A DNA stretch of 64,000 nt, from NCBI GenBank assembly GCA_963777595.1, contig CAVZRE010000044.1:186001-250000 (forward strand), written 5' to 3'. The position numbers and the translations under genes are program-made. The stretch's first letter is position 1, and every line of letters starts with the position of its first letter. The notes below the pieces were generated by a model. It was not told the DNA's origin and ran no database searches. It was given only the letters and a program-made list of their open reading frames with translations. The stretch comes from CAVVFX01 sp963777595. GTDB taxonomy: Bacteria > Acidobacteriota > Terriglobia > Bryobacterales > Bryobacteraceae. This document shows, piece by piece, positions 1 through 10,267 of this stretch.

Positions 1-2866
1 ACCAGACGGCATTCCATTCGGCGCCCGGCTTTCCGGCCGCGTCAGTTGTCAGCCGGTCGACCACATTGCGCAAAGCCGGCCGTCGCGCCAATCGCAATAT
101 CCTCCGCTCGGATTGACTGTCGCCCGCCAGGTACCCATTGATGTATTCCGCAACCGCCAGGTCGTCCTGCCGTTTGCCCTCATAGATCGCTCCGGCTTCA
201 TACGCGAGCAGCCCGGGATGGCGCAGCCGCGTACGCGCGTCCTTGATCACGCGAAGAGCGTCATCGTAGAGGTAATAATCCCAAAAGACCGTAGCCGCGT
301 CGCGCCACGCATTCACCTCACCCGGCGCAGTTAAAGGCATCGCGTCCCACGATGGCCGCGCCGCCGCGAAGCGCTCGTGATCGGCATAGATGTCGCCGAT
401 TTTCGCGAGCATCTCACGATTGCCCGGAGCGGAGCGTGACTCCATCTGAGCCAGCGAGACCGCCGTCGCGGTATTCTTCACGTCGACCGTAGCAAGTGAG
501 CGGTACACCGATGTCGCCCGCGAAACCAACGTTCGGTCCCCAGGAAAGGTCTCCGCCACGCGCTTCATCTCCGGCGCTGCGTCCTCAAAATGCGAACGCC
601 ACGCTTCTCCTTCCGCGACAAATTGCGCTGCCGCGGGATTTGCCCGCGCATCCGGATTCGATGCCCGCACGGCTGCTAACTCCGCATCCAGCTTGCGATC
701 CTGCGAAAGCCTTTCGAAGAAGCGATTTCGTAGAGCCGTGTCGTAATACCAATACTGTTGCAACAAACGCATCGCCGCCGCATCATCCCGCGTCGCATTA
801 ACGGAATAAGCTGTCAGCAGATTGTGCACGAACACCAGATCTTCCGGAAACCGCTGCAATGCATACAGGTTCATTTGCCGGTAAAGAATTGGAGTCAGAT
901 TCGTTTCCGTCACGATGTCGGCAAAGTAGCGCTCCAGCTCCGTCCCGGAGAAAATATCGATCAACTGATGCGTCAGGTTGCCCACCTCGGCCCGCTCTTC
1001 TCTTCGCAAATACCATCGCGCCAGCTTTTGATACCATCCGCGATCGGTGAACTTCGTCATCGCTTCTTTGTAAACGGCCTCCGTCTCCGCGGTCATATGA
1101 TTCTGATCGAGGAACGCAGCCAGCCGTTCATACAGTCCGGGGTCGTTCGGGTTGCGTGCGATCTCCCGGCGATAAAGACGGATTGCGTCCAGTGGCCGTG
1201 CCGATGCCACTAGACGCGCCAGGTATCGATCCAGCACGCGCGCGTACTCCGGAGACCGCGCGGCGACCTGCGGAGCACTGGCTCCTAACGGAACCCCATC
1301 CGCGCGCCTTCCCAATTCGCCCAGCAATTGATCGTACAGCGCGAACTCCTCACGCTCCCTGTTGCGGCGCGCCAACGCATCGGCTACTGTCAACGCTACT
1401 TCCAACCGCAGCGAACTGCGCGGAAATGTCGCGAGAAACTGCCGTCCGGTACTGATGACCGTATCATCATCGCCATACACGTTGTATGCCTGAATCAGTT
1501 GTGCGTGCAGACCCACGCGGCTCGCCGACTGCGGAAATCTCTTGTCCAGCAGATCGACCAACTCCGCAGCGGCCTCGCGGTGGAAGTAAGCCGTCGACGC
1601 CGTGTTCTGCTTTTCGTATTCCCACCGCGGACCCGTTCCATTCAAAATCAGCGACAAAATCCCGTTGAGAAATCCCGGCGAATGGTCCATCGTGGCAATG
1701 TCTTTATAGAACGAAAGATCAGCCGAACCATAGCGGATCGGCTGATCCGGATCCGCCAACAAGAGATTTGCCAGTCCGCTCAGGGCCAGCTCCGCATAGT
1801 GGCCATCCACGCCCGGTAAGCTGTACAGCGTGTAATATAATTCCGCTGACTGGGCAACGTCTGGAAGCTTCTCGAACAGCCGTGCAATCGTGTAAAGCTC
1901 GTCGGACCTCCACGCCGCCTTACGCGATTGCCTGGACATCCGGTACTCCTCGAGCACGCGTCGCGCGGCAGCCAGGTTACCTTGCTGCTTCCAATAAAGA
2001 AACAGACGGCCCGCATCCCGATAATCGTCCGCATTTTGCTCGAGCGCCGCCCGGGCTTTCCCGACCATTACCCGCGCTTTCGATTCCTCCTCCAATTTCT
2101 TCAGATAGCTGTTCGTCAGCGCATCCGGCCATAGTGGCTGGAATTCACGTTCATAAACAGTGAGCGGATCCGCTGCCATTGCCGCCGCAGCCTCTACTGG
2201 ATAAACTGTATCCGCCGGCAACGCCTTCCGGTAGGCGGCGATCTCTTCCGTCGCAACCCTTTCGAGGTGATGCGCAATCAGATAGCTGATAAACTCCTGC
2301 CGCAGCGAAGATTCCTGTGGATAGCGAGCCACCCAAACGCGATAGATCCCGACCGCCGACGAATCCGGCAGCGCCTGTTCGGTGATCACCCGCAGCGCCC
2401 GCTGAAACGCCTGCCACGACTTCTGCATCGTCACCGGTGTAAATTTATCCGATGCCGCGCGCCCAACCGTCCGCAGCGCCTCCACTTCCGCCGCGGGCTG
2501 GTGACGGCGGTCGTAATAATCGGCCAACTCCAACCAGGCCGCGCCGGAATCCCGGGACAGACTTACGTAACGCCGCCAGTCTGCCTCGGCAGGCGCAAAA
2601 TCTAGTTGCAACTCGGCCTCCTGCGCGCGCAGGCGGTACAAGGCCGCTTCACTCGGGTGAGCCGCGATCAATTGCGTCAACGCCGGGCGCGTCTCCGACG
2701 GTGGCCGTCTCACCTCTACCGCGCCGTCCGGCAGCGTCGCCTGGCTGAAAAATACCTTCAGCCAATCGCCGGATGGCAGATGCTGCACCCACTCCTGCAT
2801 CTCCCCGCGCAGCAACACCGCCGCGATCAGCCCCGTGCCGGCGAGAGTCCATCTACCAAACTTCAA
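1..2866 (-). CDS. Membrane-anchored TPR-like repeat protein (C-terminus beyond the window edge)
   Basis: One open frame of 955 codons runs from a TTG at 2866 to the left edge without a stop, so the C-terminus is missing. The TTG is preceded by a GGGGAGG ribosome site about 7 bases upstream, and its first 14 bases overlap the end of the VIT/VWA gene. The only nearby ATG (2852) is in the wrong frame. The protein starts with a short basic segment and one hydrophobic stretch (about residues 5-20), then continues as Ala/Leu/Tyr/Arg-rich helical sequence. Spaced motifs such as ALYRLRAQEAEL, SAELYYTLYSLPG and DDALRVIKDAR resemble tetratricopeptide helices. I infer a TPR-type scaffold on the periplasmic side of the membrane. 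The overlap with the VIT/VWA gene suggests the two proteins work together. No catalytic motif was seen, and the TPR assignment is by appearance only. Confidence 0.72.
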   Translation of the reverse strand, partial: MKFGRWTLAGTGLIAAVLLRGEMQEWVQHLPSGDWLKVFFSQATLPDGAVEVRRPPSETRPALTQLIAAHPSEAALYRLRAQEAELQLDFAPAEADWRRYVSLSRDSGAAWLELADYYDRRHQPAAEVEALRTVGRAASDKFTPVTMQKSWQAFQRALRVITEQALPDSSAVGIYRVWVARYPQESSLRQEFISYLIAHHLERVATEEIAAYRKALPADTVYPVEAAAAMAADPLTVYEREFQPLWPDALTNSYLKKLEEESKARVMVGKARAALEQNADDYRDAGRLFLYWKQQGNLAAARRVLEEYRMSRQSRKAAWRSDELYTIARLFEKLPDVAQSAELYYTLYSLPGVDGHYAELALSGLANLLLADPDQPIRYGSADLSFYKDIATMDHSPGFLNGILSLILNGTGPRWEYEKQNTASTAYFHREAAAELVDLLDKRFPQSASRVGLHAQLIQAYNVYGDDDTVISTGRQFLATFPRSSLRLEVALTVADALARRNREREEFALYDQLLGELGRRADGVPLGASAPQVAARSPEYARVLDRYLARLVASARPLDAIRLYRREIARNPNDPGLYERLAAFLDQNHMTAETEAVYKEAMTKFTDRGWYQKLARWYLRREERAEVGNLTHQLIDIFSGTELERYFADIVTETNLTPILYRQMNLYALQRFPEDLVFVHNLLTAYSVNATRDDAAAMRLLQQYWYYDTALRNRFFERLSQDRKLDAELAAVRASNPDARANPAAAQFVAEGEAWRSHFEDAAPEMKRVAETFPGDRTLVSRATSVYRSLATVDVKNTATAVSLAQMESRSAPGNREMLAKIGDIYADHERFAAARPSWDAMPLTAPGEVNAWRDAATVFWDYYLYDDALRVIKDARTRLRHPGLLAYEAGAIYEGKRQDDLAVAEYINGYLAGDSQSERRILRLARRPALRNVVDRLTTDAAGKPGAEWNAVW

Positions 2867-5186
2867 GCGACACCTCCCCGGTTCCGATGTTGTGAGCAAT
2901 ATCTTCCGCCGTAACTCGCACCGTATATCTCCCAGGCGTCATACCCTCCGGTACAACCAGTTCGCCGGTATTCGCCGCCGCGGCCTTATTCCAGTGCAGC
3001 GATGCGGGCATCGCCCCGTAGAGCCGCGCTGTAATGGTTCGCGTCATCCCGCTCGCCTGCACACGGAGCTGCACCGGCTCACCGCTCCTATAACGCGGCT
3101 TGTCCACCTTCACCCGCACCACGGGTGGCTTGCTCGCAATCACAAACGATTTGTTCTCTCGATAGACGTGCCCATCGTGATCACGCATGATCAAGCGGAC
3201 CTCATACGTGCCGTCCGACATATCCGTCGGCGCCAGAAATCGCGTCTGCCACACGTCCTCATCCTGCAGATGACGCAGCGGCTTGATCAGCCCAAACGGG
3301 AAGAGTGCCGTGACCGAAACGATCGACGCATCGGTGCGCACGCGCAGCACCGGATCGCCGGGACGGATCACTCGCGGACGCAACAGCGCCCGCGGCACGG
3401 CAAGGAACGACGTATACGGCGTTACAAATTTATACTTCCGCGAAAGCTGGACGATCTCGTCGATACTGGCCCGGTCTTCACCTTCGCGCGCAATCTTTTC
3501 GAGCAGCGCGTCCACTCGCGCTCGCGCCCAGGTTCGCGGCAGCGCTTCATGATCCAGACTGCGCACGGGCAGTACGGCCGTCGCATCAGCCGCGTACGGC
3601 GTCCCAGCCAGATTGCCGCGAAGCGAGAATACTGCCCCGGGAAGCGGCTGCTCATATTGACCCACCCATGATGCAACCGATCCCGAGAAACTCGACTCCT
3701 GCAGCGGATAAACGTAACTCGCCTCCGTCATGGGAGACACCTGCAATGCCAGTTCCCTCGCCGGCTCCTGTCCGATTCGCGAAAGGAATGTCTTCAGCTT
3801 GAAGTCGATGGGCTCCGTCGAGCGCACTGTTTCGACCAACCCGCCATTGCGCGCCAACATCTTGAGCAGCGGAAGATTGGCGTCGTCTCCCACAGCAAAG
3901 GCCATGGTATGCGGCCGGCGTTCCGCCGAGACCTTATTCCAGGCCGCTTGATACCAGGCCGCCAGGCGGCCATTGTTGATCGTGCCTTCATCCGCCCCGC
4001 CATCGCTGATCAGCACGATGTAGGTCTCGCCCGCCCCAGCCTGTTCGAGAGCCGACTGCAAAGCGCTCTGCAAATTGGTCCCGCCTTGGATCGCGCTACC
4101 CTGGACGAACTGGAGCGCCTTTTCGACATTCGCCCGGCTCGCTTCCACCGGAGCCGTTTCAAACACCTTCACTGCGCTATTAAAGAGGAGCAAATTGAAT
4201 CGATCCGCAGGACGCAGCGAACGCAGGAGCGCCTCGGTAGCCTGAAAACTTCGCTCCAGCTTCTCCCACTGCATCGAGAGCGAATTGTCGAACAGCGCAA
4301 TGACGGTGCGTCCGGGCTGTATGCCTCGATTGCCGGCGCTCAGGCGCACCGGCAGCAGCGACGACGCCTGAAAAAATCCCGGCCCCGAATCGTCCCGATG
4401 CGCCAGCACTTGCAGACCGCCCGCACCCGCCGGATTCAAACTATAATCAAAGGTCAAATCTTCCGTCAGGCCGACGTTCGCTCCATCGTAACCTGCCCGC
4501 ACCAGCCTGGCCGCCTGCTCCGAAATCTTGAGCGGATACGCCTTGCCTGCGATCTGGAAACTCCTGAGAGCATATTGCGAGTGCAATTCGAAGTTAACCG
4601 TCAGCTTGCCCGCAACCACACTCTGATAAGCGTCGGGACGCAGCGGCACCGCGAACTGCGATTGGAAATTCTCCACCCGGACCGGTTCGTAATATTCGAT
4701 CTCCATCCGTTTCGTGCCAAACGCAGGAATCGGCACGATCTTCGCGGAGAATTCGTTGCTGCGCGACGCTTCGCCGGCCTCCCGCTCGCCCATCTGCAAA
4801 AGGCCTGGATCGATCACCTGGGACTTCGCCTGTTCGTAAATCTCCCCCGCGCGCCTCCGTTCCAGAATCACTCCGGGAATTCGTGTGACTCCGTCCCACA
4901 CCGCGAAATCCGAAACCGTCGCGCCCTCGGGTAACGCGAAAACATACTGCCCCTCCCTGATCCGGTCCGTGTGGCTGCCGTAAATCTGCCGGATGTTGAC
5001 GCGCGCGATGCCGCCGTCGATCACGATATGAATCGACATCTCGTCCAGCGAAAATATCGCCGGGTCCGGCTGCTGGCGGCCTTCCGGGACCAGTACACCC
5101 GCGTCCCCGAACGCGACACCTCCGCTCGCAATCGAACAGAGCGTGGAAAACGCCAGATGAAATCCCAGAGCTAAGAACCGTTTCAT
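2853..5186 (-). CDS. Secreted VIT and von Willebrand factor A domain protein
   Basis: A 777-residue protein. I chose the ATG at 5186 because it begins a clear signal peptide (MKRFLALGFHLAFS), is preceded by AGGAGAG, and overlaps the upstream propeller gene by ATGA; the open frame extends further upstream but looks non-coding there. Residues of about 45-165 form a vault inter-alpha-trypsin (VIT) domain. Residues of about 285-465 form a VWA domain with the metal-site elements DNSLS, GGTNLQSAL and ISDGGADEG. The last 120 residues look like one or two immunoglobulin-like beta domains. VIT plus VWA proteins are generally secreted adhesion or scaffold proteins that bind partners through a divalent metal. 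It is the middle gene of a three-gene operon, coupled by overlaps to the propeller and TPR proteins. The precise role is unknown. Confidence 0.9.
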   Translation of the reverse strand: MKRFLALGFHLAFSTLCSIASGGVAFGDAGVLVPEGRQQPDPAIFSLDEMSIHIVIDGGIARVNIRQIYGSHTDRIREGQYVFALPEGATVSDFAVWDGVTRIPGVILERRRAGEIYEQAKSQVIDPGLLQMGEREAGEASRSNEFSAKIVPIPAFGTKRMEIEYYEPVRVENFQSQFAVPLRPDAYQSVVAGKLTVNFELHSQYALRSFQIAGKAYPLKISEQAARLVRAGYDGANVGLTEDLTFDYSLNPAGAGGLQVLAHRDDSGPGFFQASSLLPVRLSAGNRGIQPGRTVIALFDNSLSMQWEKLERSFQATEALLRSLRPADRFNLLLFNSAVKVFETAPVEASRANVEKALQFVQGSAIQGGTNLQSALQSALEQAGAGETYIVLISDGGADEGTINNGRLAAWYQAAWNKVSAERRPHTMAFAVGDDANLPLLKMLARNGGLVETVRSTEPIDFKLKTFLSRIGQEPARELALQVSPMTEASYVYPLQESSFSGSVASWVGQYEQPLPGAVFSLRGNLAGTPYAADATAVLPVRSLDHEALPRTWARARVDALLEKIAREGEDRASIDEIVQLSRKYKFVTPYTSFLAVPRALLRPRVIRPGDPVLRVRTDASIVSVTALFPFGLIKPLRHLQDEDVWQTRFLAPTDMSDGTYEVRLIMRDHDGHVYRENKSFVIASKPPVVRVKVDKPRYRSGEPVQLRVQASGMTRTITARLYGAMPASLHWNKAAAANTGELVVPEGMTPGRYTVRVTAEDIAHNIGTGEVSLEVW

Positions 5187-7118
5187 CGGACCCTCTCCTC
5201 GGGAATGCGGATCAACCCGTTGTCCGTTCCGGCGTAAAGATATCCGCCGCTTACTGCCAGCGCCGTCACGTTCAGGGACGGCATCCCCACGATGGCTCGC
5301 GCCCATCTTCTCTGCACGCGGTCGTAGACGTATAGCCCTTCGCCCAAGGTCCCCGCATAGATCCTCGTCGAACTTCCCGCCAGGGCATTTGGGTTCACAA
5401 TTAAGCCGTTTGGCAAATCGGGGAAACCGTGCCATTCACCTGACGTATCCAAAACCATAACGCCGGCGCCGTAAGTTCCCGCGAACCACTCTCCGTCCAC
5501 TTTGACGAGCGCGGTAATCCAGTTATGCCGCAAACGAGAATTCGCCGTCGTATAGCTCGTGCGGACTACCCCTCCTTCGATCACGGACAACCCGCCCAGC
5601 GTTCCCGCAAACAGCCGGTTGCCGTCCGCCGCGATCGAATATACGTGATTGTTGATCAATCCCTGAAACGCATAGATACTGCTGATGCCATTCGGTCCAA
5701 TAAACGAAACGCCCGCCGGAGTGGCGGCAACCATCGTGTCTCCGCTAAACGCGATGTCTGTCACATGGTCGGCAATCAGACCCTGCGCTCGTCCCAGCAC
5801 TTGCCGCGCGGTGCCGTTCGCATCGAACAGAACGAGCCCATTCGCCGTCGCGACCGCAACTCTCTGCCGGTCGGGCGCAGCCACGATCCGGTTGATACAG
5901 AAGACATGCTCGTCCTCGCGATGCGTCACGCGATCCATCGCGCCATCAACGATATCAAGACCGCGGTCGAAATACCCCACCCATACACGCCCTGCCGCGT
6001 CCGTCGCGAGCGCCGCTATATTTCGGTCCGACAACACCGCGCCAGGACTCGCAACCGAGCGGTTCCACCCGGTACCATGTCGCGTAAACAAACCGTCAGT
6101 CGTCAACGCGAACACGTGGCCATCCAGTGAGCGGACTCGTTGCACCGCTCCGTTCAGCAAGTCTGCTTCCCTGCCGCGGCGATCGCCATTCAGCGGCACT
6201 TCAAACACACCCTCGTCTTCCGTTCCGACGCGCAAAATGTCGCCATCCGCTTCCAACGCGCGGGCGAAGTACCCCCCGGCAAGTTCACGCGTCCGTTTGC
6301 CCGATCTGAATTCGACCACGCCTAGCGGAGTCCCAACCCATGCCAAGCCACTTCGAGAGGCCAGCGACAAAACCTGGGAATCCGGCAGCGCGTCCCCGTC
6401 GAAGTGATCCAGCTGTCCGGCGATAGGAATGCCATACGCCATGGTCCAGCGTTCCAATCCACAGATCCCCCTCTGACCCAGCCAGCGCAGTCACATGCTC
6501 GCTGCCCAGGGAAGCGTTGAATGGCTTGATGGTGCCGCCATCGAACACTAGCACGCCCCGCTTCTCTGTGCCGTACATCACCCGGCCGGTCGTCAACGCC
6601 AGCACGCAAGTCGCTGCGCGCGCACCCGCATCCGCCGGACGAATACTGCGTAAGGTGTGCCCGTCAAACTCCAGCAACCCCTCGCCACGTGTGGCGATGA
6701 ATAACTTCGGCCCTTCGTTCAGGCCTTGCGACATACCCGCCAATTCAACGGCAGGCAACTCTAATCCCGGCCGGTACTTCACAGCCAGTGTGCCGTCCCG
6801 ATCCCAGCCATAAAGTCCGGCCGCCCCGCTCATCCACAGGCGATTTTGGAAGTCGGTAAAATCTACGAACGAAGCGGGCGAACCAACTGACTCGACCCCC
6901 GATGCCGCCGTCCGATCCAATGTAACCGAAGTGAAACGAAACCCAGCATTGTCCAGAACCACAGCGTTTGCTCGCCTTCGCGCCTGCGCAGCTTGCCAGA
7001 ACGCCGAGCCTGCAAGAACCACGGGAATAATGATGACGGATGCGGTCACCCACAGCCGCCATTTTTTTAAGAATTGGACCGGAAGCATATAAGTTGATCC
7101 CAGAATACGCCTTGCCAT
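5183..7118 (-). CDS. Membrane-anchored beta-propeller protein, split by one frameshift
   Basis: Two overlapping frames, 6285-7118 and 5183-6457, together encode one protein. The first ends its meaningful sequence at IGTLDHGVWHSY and the second resumes with GQLDHFDGDALPDSQ, so one extra base near 6415-6432 (CGCCGG context) breaks the gene. The N-terminus has one transmembrane helix (WVTASVIIIPVVLAGSAFW), placing the rest outside the cytoplasm. The body carries repeated propeller blades of the two-component-regulator-propeller type: LWIGTLDHGVW, VWVGYFDRGLDI, LFAGTLGGLSV, WFAGTYGAGVMV, IYAGTLGEGLYV and LYAGTDNGLIRI. No kinase or output domain follows. It is the first gene of the operon with the VIT/VWA and TPR genes (ATGA overlap at 5183-5186). 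ATG 7118 and ATG 7088 are both possible starts, neither with a good ribosome site. The frameshift could be sequencing error or real. Confidence 0.8.
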
Positions 7119-7318
7119 TCAAGTGCCATAATTTTCCTATCGAATTGCCTATAACTAACAGCGAAGTGCACGTAACATGCTCCGAACGGTTTCACTAACT
7201 CTCATAAGTTACTAATCCTTAATAGTTACTCTTCTTGTGTGACAGGCTGCTGCCTCCCCGTCGCGCATTAGAGACTTCGGTCGGTGCCTTCCCTCCGTAT
7301 GAGATACTGGCCGCAGTC

Positions 7319-9427
7319 ATGACGGGATTCTTTCATTCCCTGCTGGAGAAGAGCTTTGGGTTTTCCGATCCCAGACCCGGTCAGATCCAATCCATCAATC
7401 AGAAACGCGCCATCTTCAGTCAGCTTTCCTCCGCGGCTCTCAAACAATCCTTCGAAACGGCTGTCGATCTCACAGACGCAATCGCCGCTGTGGCAGTAGC
7501 CGCGCACAGAGCGATTGGGCTCAAAATGTTCGACGTCCAGCTACAGGGCGCGCTGGCCATGGCCGAAGGCCGCATCGCCGAAATGCAGACCGGCGAGGGC
7601 AAGACGCTCGCCGCCGTTCCCGCGGTTGCTTGGCTGGCGCGCAGCCGTCGCGGCGTCCATGTGATGACCGTCAACGACTACCTCGCTCGCCGCGACGCTG
7701 CGTGGATGGGCGAAATTTACCGCATGTTAGGTCTCTCCGTGGGATGCATCCAGCAAGAAATGCGCAATCCCGAACGCAAAGTTTCTTACGCTTGTGATGT
7801 AACTTATTCCACGGCCAATGAAGCCGGCTTCGACTTTCTCCGCGACCAGGTCGCGCTCTCCCCCGAAGAACAGGTTCATCGCCGCTTCCATGCCGCGGTG
7901 ATCGATGAAGTCGACTCCATCCTGATCGATGAAGCCCGCATCCCACTGGTGCTCGCGGGATTAGCGGGCAGCGAAGAGAATCTCGCAGAGCGCGCCGATC
8001 GCGTGGCCCGCCTCTTCGGCCGCCATGTGCACTTCAGCCTGGACGAGTACGCTCGCAACATCTCCCTCACCGACGAGGGCGCACGGATCGTCGAAGCAAC
8101 TCTCGGTTGCGGCAACCTCTACGCTCCGGAGAATTTCGAACTCTATACCGCCCTCATCGACGCCATTCACGCCCATCACCTGCTTCATCGCGACATCGAC
8201 TACGTCGTAACCGCCAAAGGCATCGAATCCGTCGATGCGTTCAAAGGGCGCATCGCTCCCGATCGCCGCTGGCCTGCAGGTTTGCAAACCGCTATCGAAG
8301 CCAAAGAGCGGCTCACGCTCAAGCAGCAGGGCCGCGTTCTCGGCAGCATTACTCTCCAGAATTTCTTCGCCCATTACGAGTACCTCTGCGGCATGACCGG
8401 TACAGCCGCTACTCAGGCTGGCGAATTCGAGAGCATCTACGGTCTAACCGTCGAAGTGATCCCTCCCAACCGGCCAGTCGCCCGCCAAGACTTGCCGGAC
8501 CTTCTGTTCGCCAACCGCGAAGAAAAGGAGCGTGCGGTCCTCCAAGCCATTCGCTCCCTCCATACCGCGGGACGGCCAGTTCTGGTCGGCACCGCCAGCG
8601 TCGACGAATCCGAGCGCTTGTCAACCCGGCTGACAGATGTTCCGCACGCCATCCTGAACGCTAGAAACGAAGAGCAGGAAGCTGCCATCGTCAGCCGGGC
8701 CGGCGAACGCGCCGCCGTTACGATTTCCACCAACATGGCGGGCCGGGGCGTCGACATCCAACTGGGGCCGGGCGTTGCCTCGCTAGGCGGGCTGCACGTC
8801 ATCGGCACCAACCGTCACGAGAGCCGTCGTATCGATCACCAGTTGCGTGGCCGCGCCGGGCGGCAAGGCGACCCCGGATCGTCGCAATTCTTCGTTTCCG
8901 TGCAGGACGACCTCATGGTTCGGTACGGCTGCAGCGATGTCCGGGACATCGAAAGCACCCAACGCCGCGTCGAAGGCCAGAATCTCGACATCCGCCGGCT
9001 CCTCAATCGTTATGAGTCGGTTATCGAAGGCCAGCGCCGCAAACTCCAGGACCGCAGACAAAAGATCCTCACTGGAGAAGAACACCTCGCATCCCACCTC
9101 GAGACGCTGGTGGCGCTCACCACCATCGACGACCTCTGGAGCGAGTATCTGGCGTCTGTAGCCGACCTGAAATCGGATATCGTCTGGACCTCCTTGAGCT
9201 TTCGCGAACCGTTGTACGAGTATATGAAAGGCGTCGATACCCTCTACCGGGAACTCGAAGACCGCCTGGAACCTGAGATCGCCGAGCGTGTGGAGCGCGC
9301 CGCATCGACTGGTCTAGACCCCTCGCAACGCGGCGCAACCTGGACCTACCTCACCACCGACCAGCCCTTCGGCACCGCGACCGAGCGCGTCATGCGAGGA
9401 TTGATGCGGAAGTTTTCCCACAAATGA
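7319..9427 (+). CDS. secA: SecA-family preprotein translocase ATPase, short accessory type
   Basis: A SecA motor ATPase of about 702 residues, which pushes unfolded preproteins through SecYEG using ATP. Visible motifs are the Walker A loop MQTGEGKT (about residue 90), VNDYLARRD, the Walker B-like VIDEVDSILIDEARIP (about 195), the preprotein-binding region, YLCGMTGTA, TNMAGRGVDIQLG, and HQLRGRAGRQGDPGSS. It is clearly shorter than a housekeeping SecA of about 850-950 residues. It stops after the helical scaffold/wing region and lacks the C-terminal linker and zinc-binding cysteines. That makes it a probable second SecA (SecA2-like) rather than the essential copy, an inference a genome-wide search would settle. 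ATG 7319 gives a normal SecA N-terminus; a TTG at 7235 would add 28 residues of unlikely sequence. The stop overlaps the next gene as ATGA. Confidence 0.93.
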   Translation: MTGFFHSLLEKSFGFSDPRPGQIQSINQKRAIFSQLSSAALKQSFETAVDLTDAIAAVAVAAHRAIGLKMFDVQLQGALAMAEGRIAEMQTGEGKTLAAVPAVAWLARSRRGVHVMTVNDYLARRDAAWMGEIYRMLGLSVGCIQQEMRNPERKVSYACDVTYSTANEAGFDFLRDQVALSPEEQVHRRFHAAVIDEVDSILIDEARIPLVLAGLAGSEENLAERADRVARLFGRHVHFSLDEYARNISLTDEGARIVEATLGCGNLYAPENFELYTALIDAIHAHHLLHRDIDYVVTAKGIESVDAFKGRIAPDRRWPAGLQTAIEAKERLTLKQQGRVLGSITLQNFFAHYEYLCGMTGTAATQAGEFESIYGLTVEVIPPNRPVARQDLPDLLFANREEKERAVLQAIRSLHTAGRPVLVGTASVDESERLSTRLTDVPHAILNARNEEQEAAIVSRAGERAAVTISTNMAGRGVDIQLGPGVASLGGLHVIGTNRHESRRIDHQLRGRAGRQGDPGSSQFFVSVQDDLMVRYGCSDVRDIESTQRRVEGQNLDIRRLLNRYESVIEGQRRKLQDRRQKILTGEEHLASHLETLVALTTIDDLWSEYLASVADLKSDIVWTSLSFREPLYEYMKGVDTLYRELEDRLEPEIAERVERAASTGLDPSQRGATWTYLTTDQPFGTATERVMRGLMRKFSHK

Positions 9428-10056
9428 ACTATGACGCCATCTTGATTCTTGGCGGCGGACTACGTCCTGGCGGTCTGCTGCCCGAGTATGCGAAGCTCCG
9501 CTTTGACCTGGCTCTCGCGAGTGAGTCTGGGGAGCCAATGGTTCCGCTGAGTGCCGGGACAACCCGCCGTCCAGCTACCCTCGACGCTGATGGCCGCCTG
9601 TTCACTGAATCGCGCGCGGGTGCGCGTTATCTGATCGACCGTGGCATCGATCCCAGGCGCATCTACTGTGAAAGCACCGCCTACGACACGATCGGCAACG
9701 CGTATTTTTCTCGCGTTCAGCTCACGGATCCGCTTGGCTGGAGGCGTCCGCTTGTCATCACCTCCGAGTTTCATATGCCTCGAACGGAAGCTATCTTCCG
9801 ATGGATCTTCTCGCTCGATTCGCCTTTCCCTTACAGTTTCGAATTTGCCGCATCTCCGAACGCCGGTCTGACGATGGCGGAGCTGGAAGTCCGTAAGGAG
9901 AAGGAGGAGGCCAGTCTGCATATGGTGGAGCAGCTCCGCGACAGACTGACATCCTTTCGTTCTCTCGCCCACTGGCTGTTTACCGAGCATCGCGCGTACA
10001 CGCCGCTTCGGGACTTCGCCGATGCGGACGTGAAGGACCTGCACGCCAGCTATTGA
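9424..10056 (+). CDS. YdcF/SanA/ElyC-like DUF218 domain protein
   Basis: A 210-residue protein overlapping the secA stop by ATGA, so it is probably translationally coupled. It opens with DAILILGGGLRPGG, then LSAGTTRR, ESRAGARYLIDRGIDPRRIYCES, TAYDTIGNAYFSR and RPLVITSEFHMPRTEAIFRWIF. This series matches the DUF218 fold seen in YdcF, SanA and ElyC: an N-terminal glycine-rich nucleotide-type loop, a middle E/DT element and a late TS-F-H-M-R element. Unlike SanA and ElyC it has no membrane segment, so it resembles the soluble YdcF type. YdcF has been reported to bind S-adenosylmethionine; ElyC and SanA are linked to envelope assembly. The biochemical role here is unknown. Coupling to an accessory SecA could hint at an envelope or export role, but this is speculative. 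Confidence 0.8.
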   Translation: MNYDAILILGGGLRPGGLLPEYAKLRFDLALASESGEPMVPLSAGTTRRPATLDADGRLFTESRAGARYLIDRGIDPRRIYCESTAYDTIGNAYFSRVQLTDPLGWRRPLVITSEFHMPRTEAIFRWIFSLDSPFPYSFEFAASPNAGLTMAELEVRKEKEEASLHMVEQLRDRLTSFRSLAHWLFTEHRAYTPLRDFADADVKDLHASY

Positions 10057-10267
10057 GGCCGCGAAAACCTTGCGTTTGCAAGCCGTCTTTGAGCCGGCGC
10101 TACACTCTGCGTCCTGTCGTTGCGCTCCCCTCGCGCGAATCCTCCGCTTCCGGTGATTGCGCGCAGGGGATTGCTTCTATTTCAAAGCCGAAACGCCGCG
10201 GCCTGACACCTGATCTTTCCGTGCCCAACGTGATGTGTTCCGGCGTCCCTCAACGCCGCTGCCACGT

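Noticed and set aside
2835..3671. 278-codon plus-strand open frame
   Set aside because: It is antisense to the VIT/VWA gene, with Arg/His-rich low-information sequence typical of GC-rich shadow frames.
3909..4934. 341-codon plus-strand open frame
   Set aside because: Shadow of the VWA domain gene on the other strand; no motif or ribosome site.
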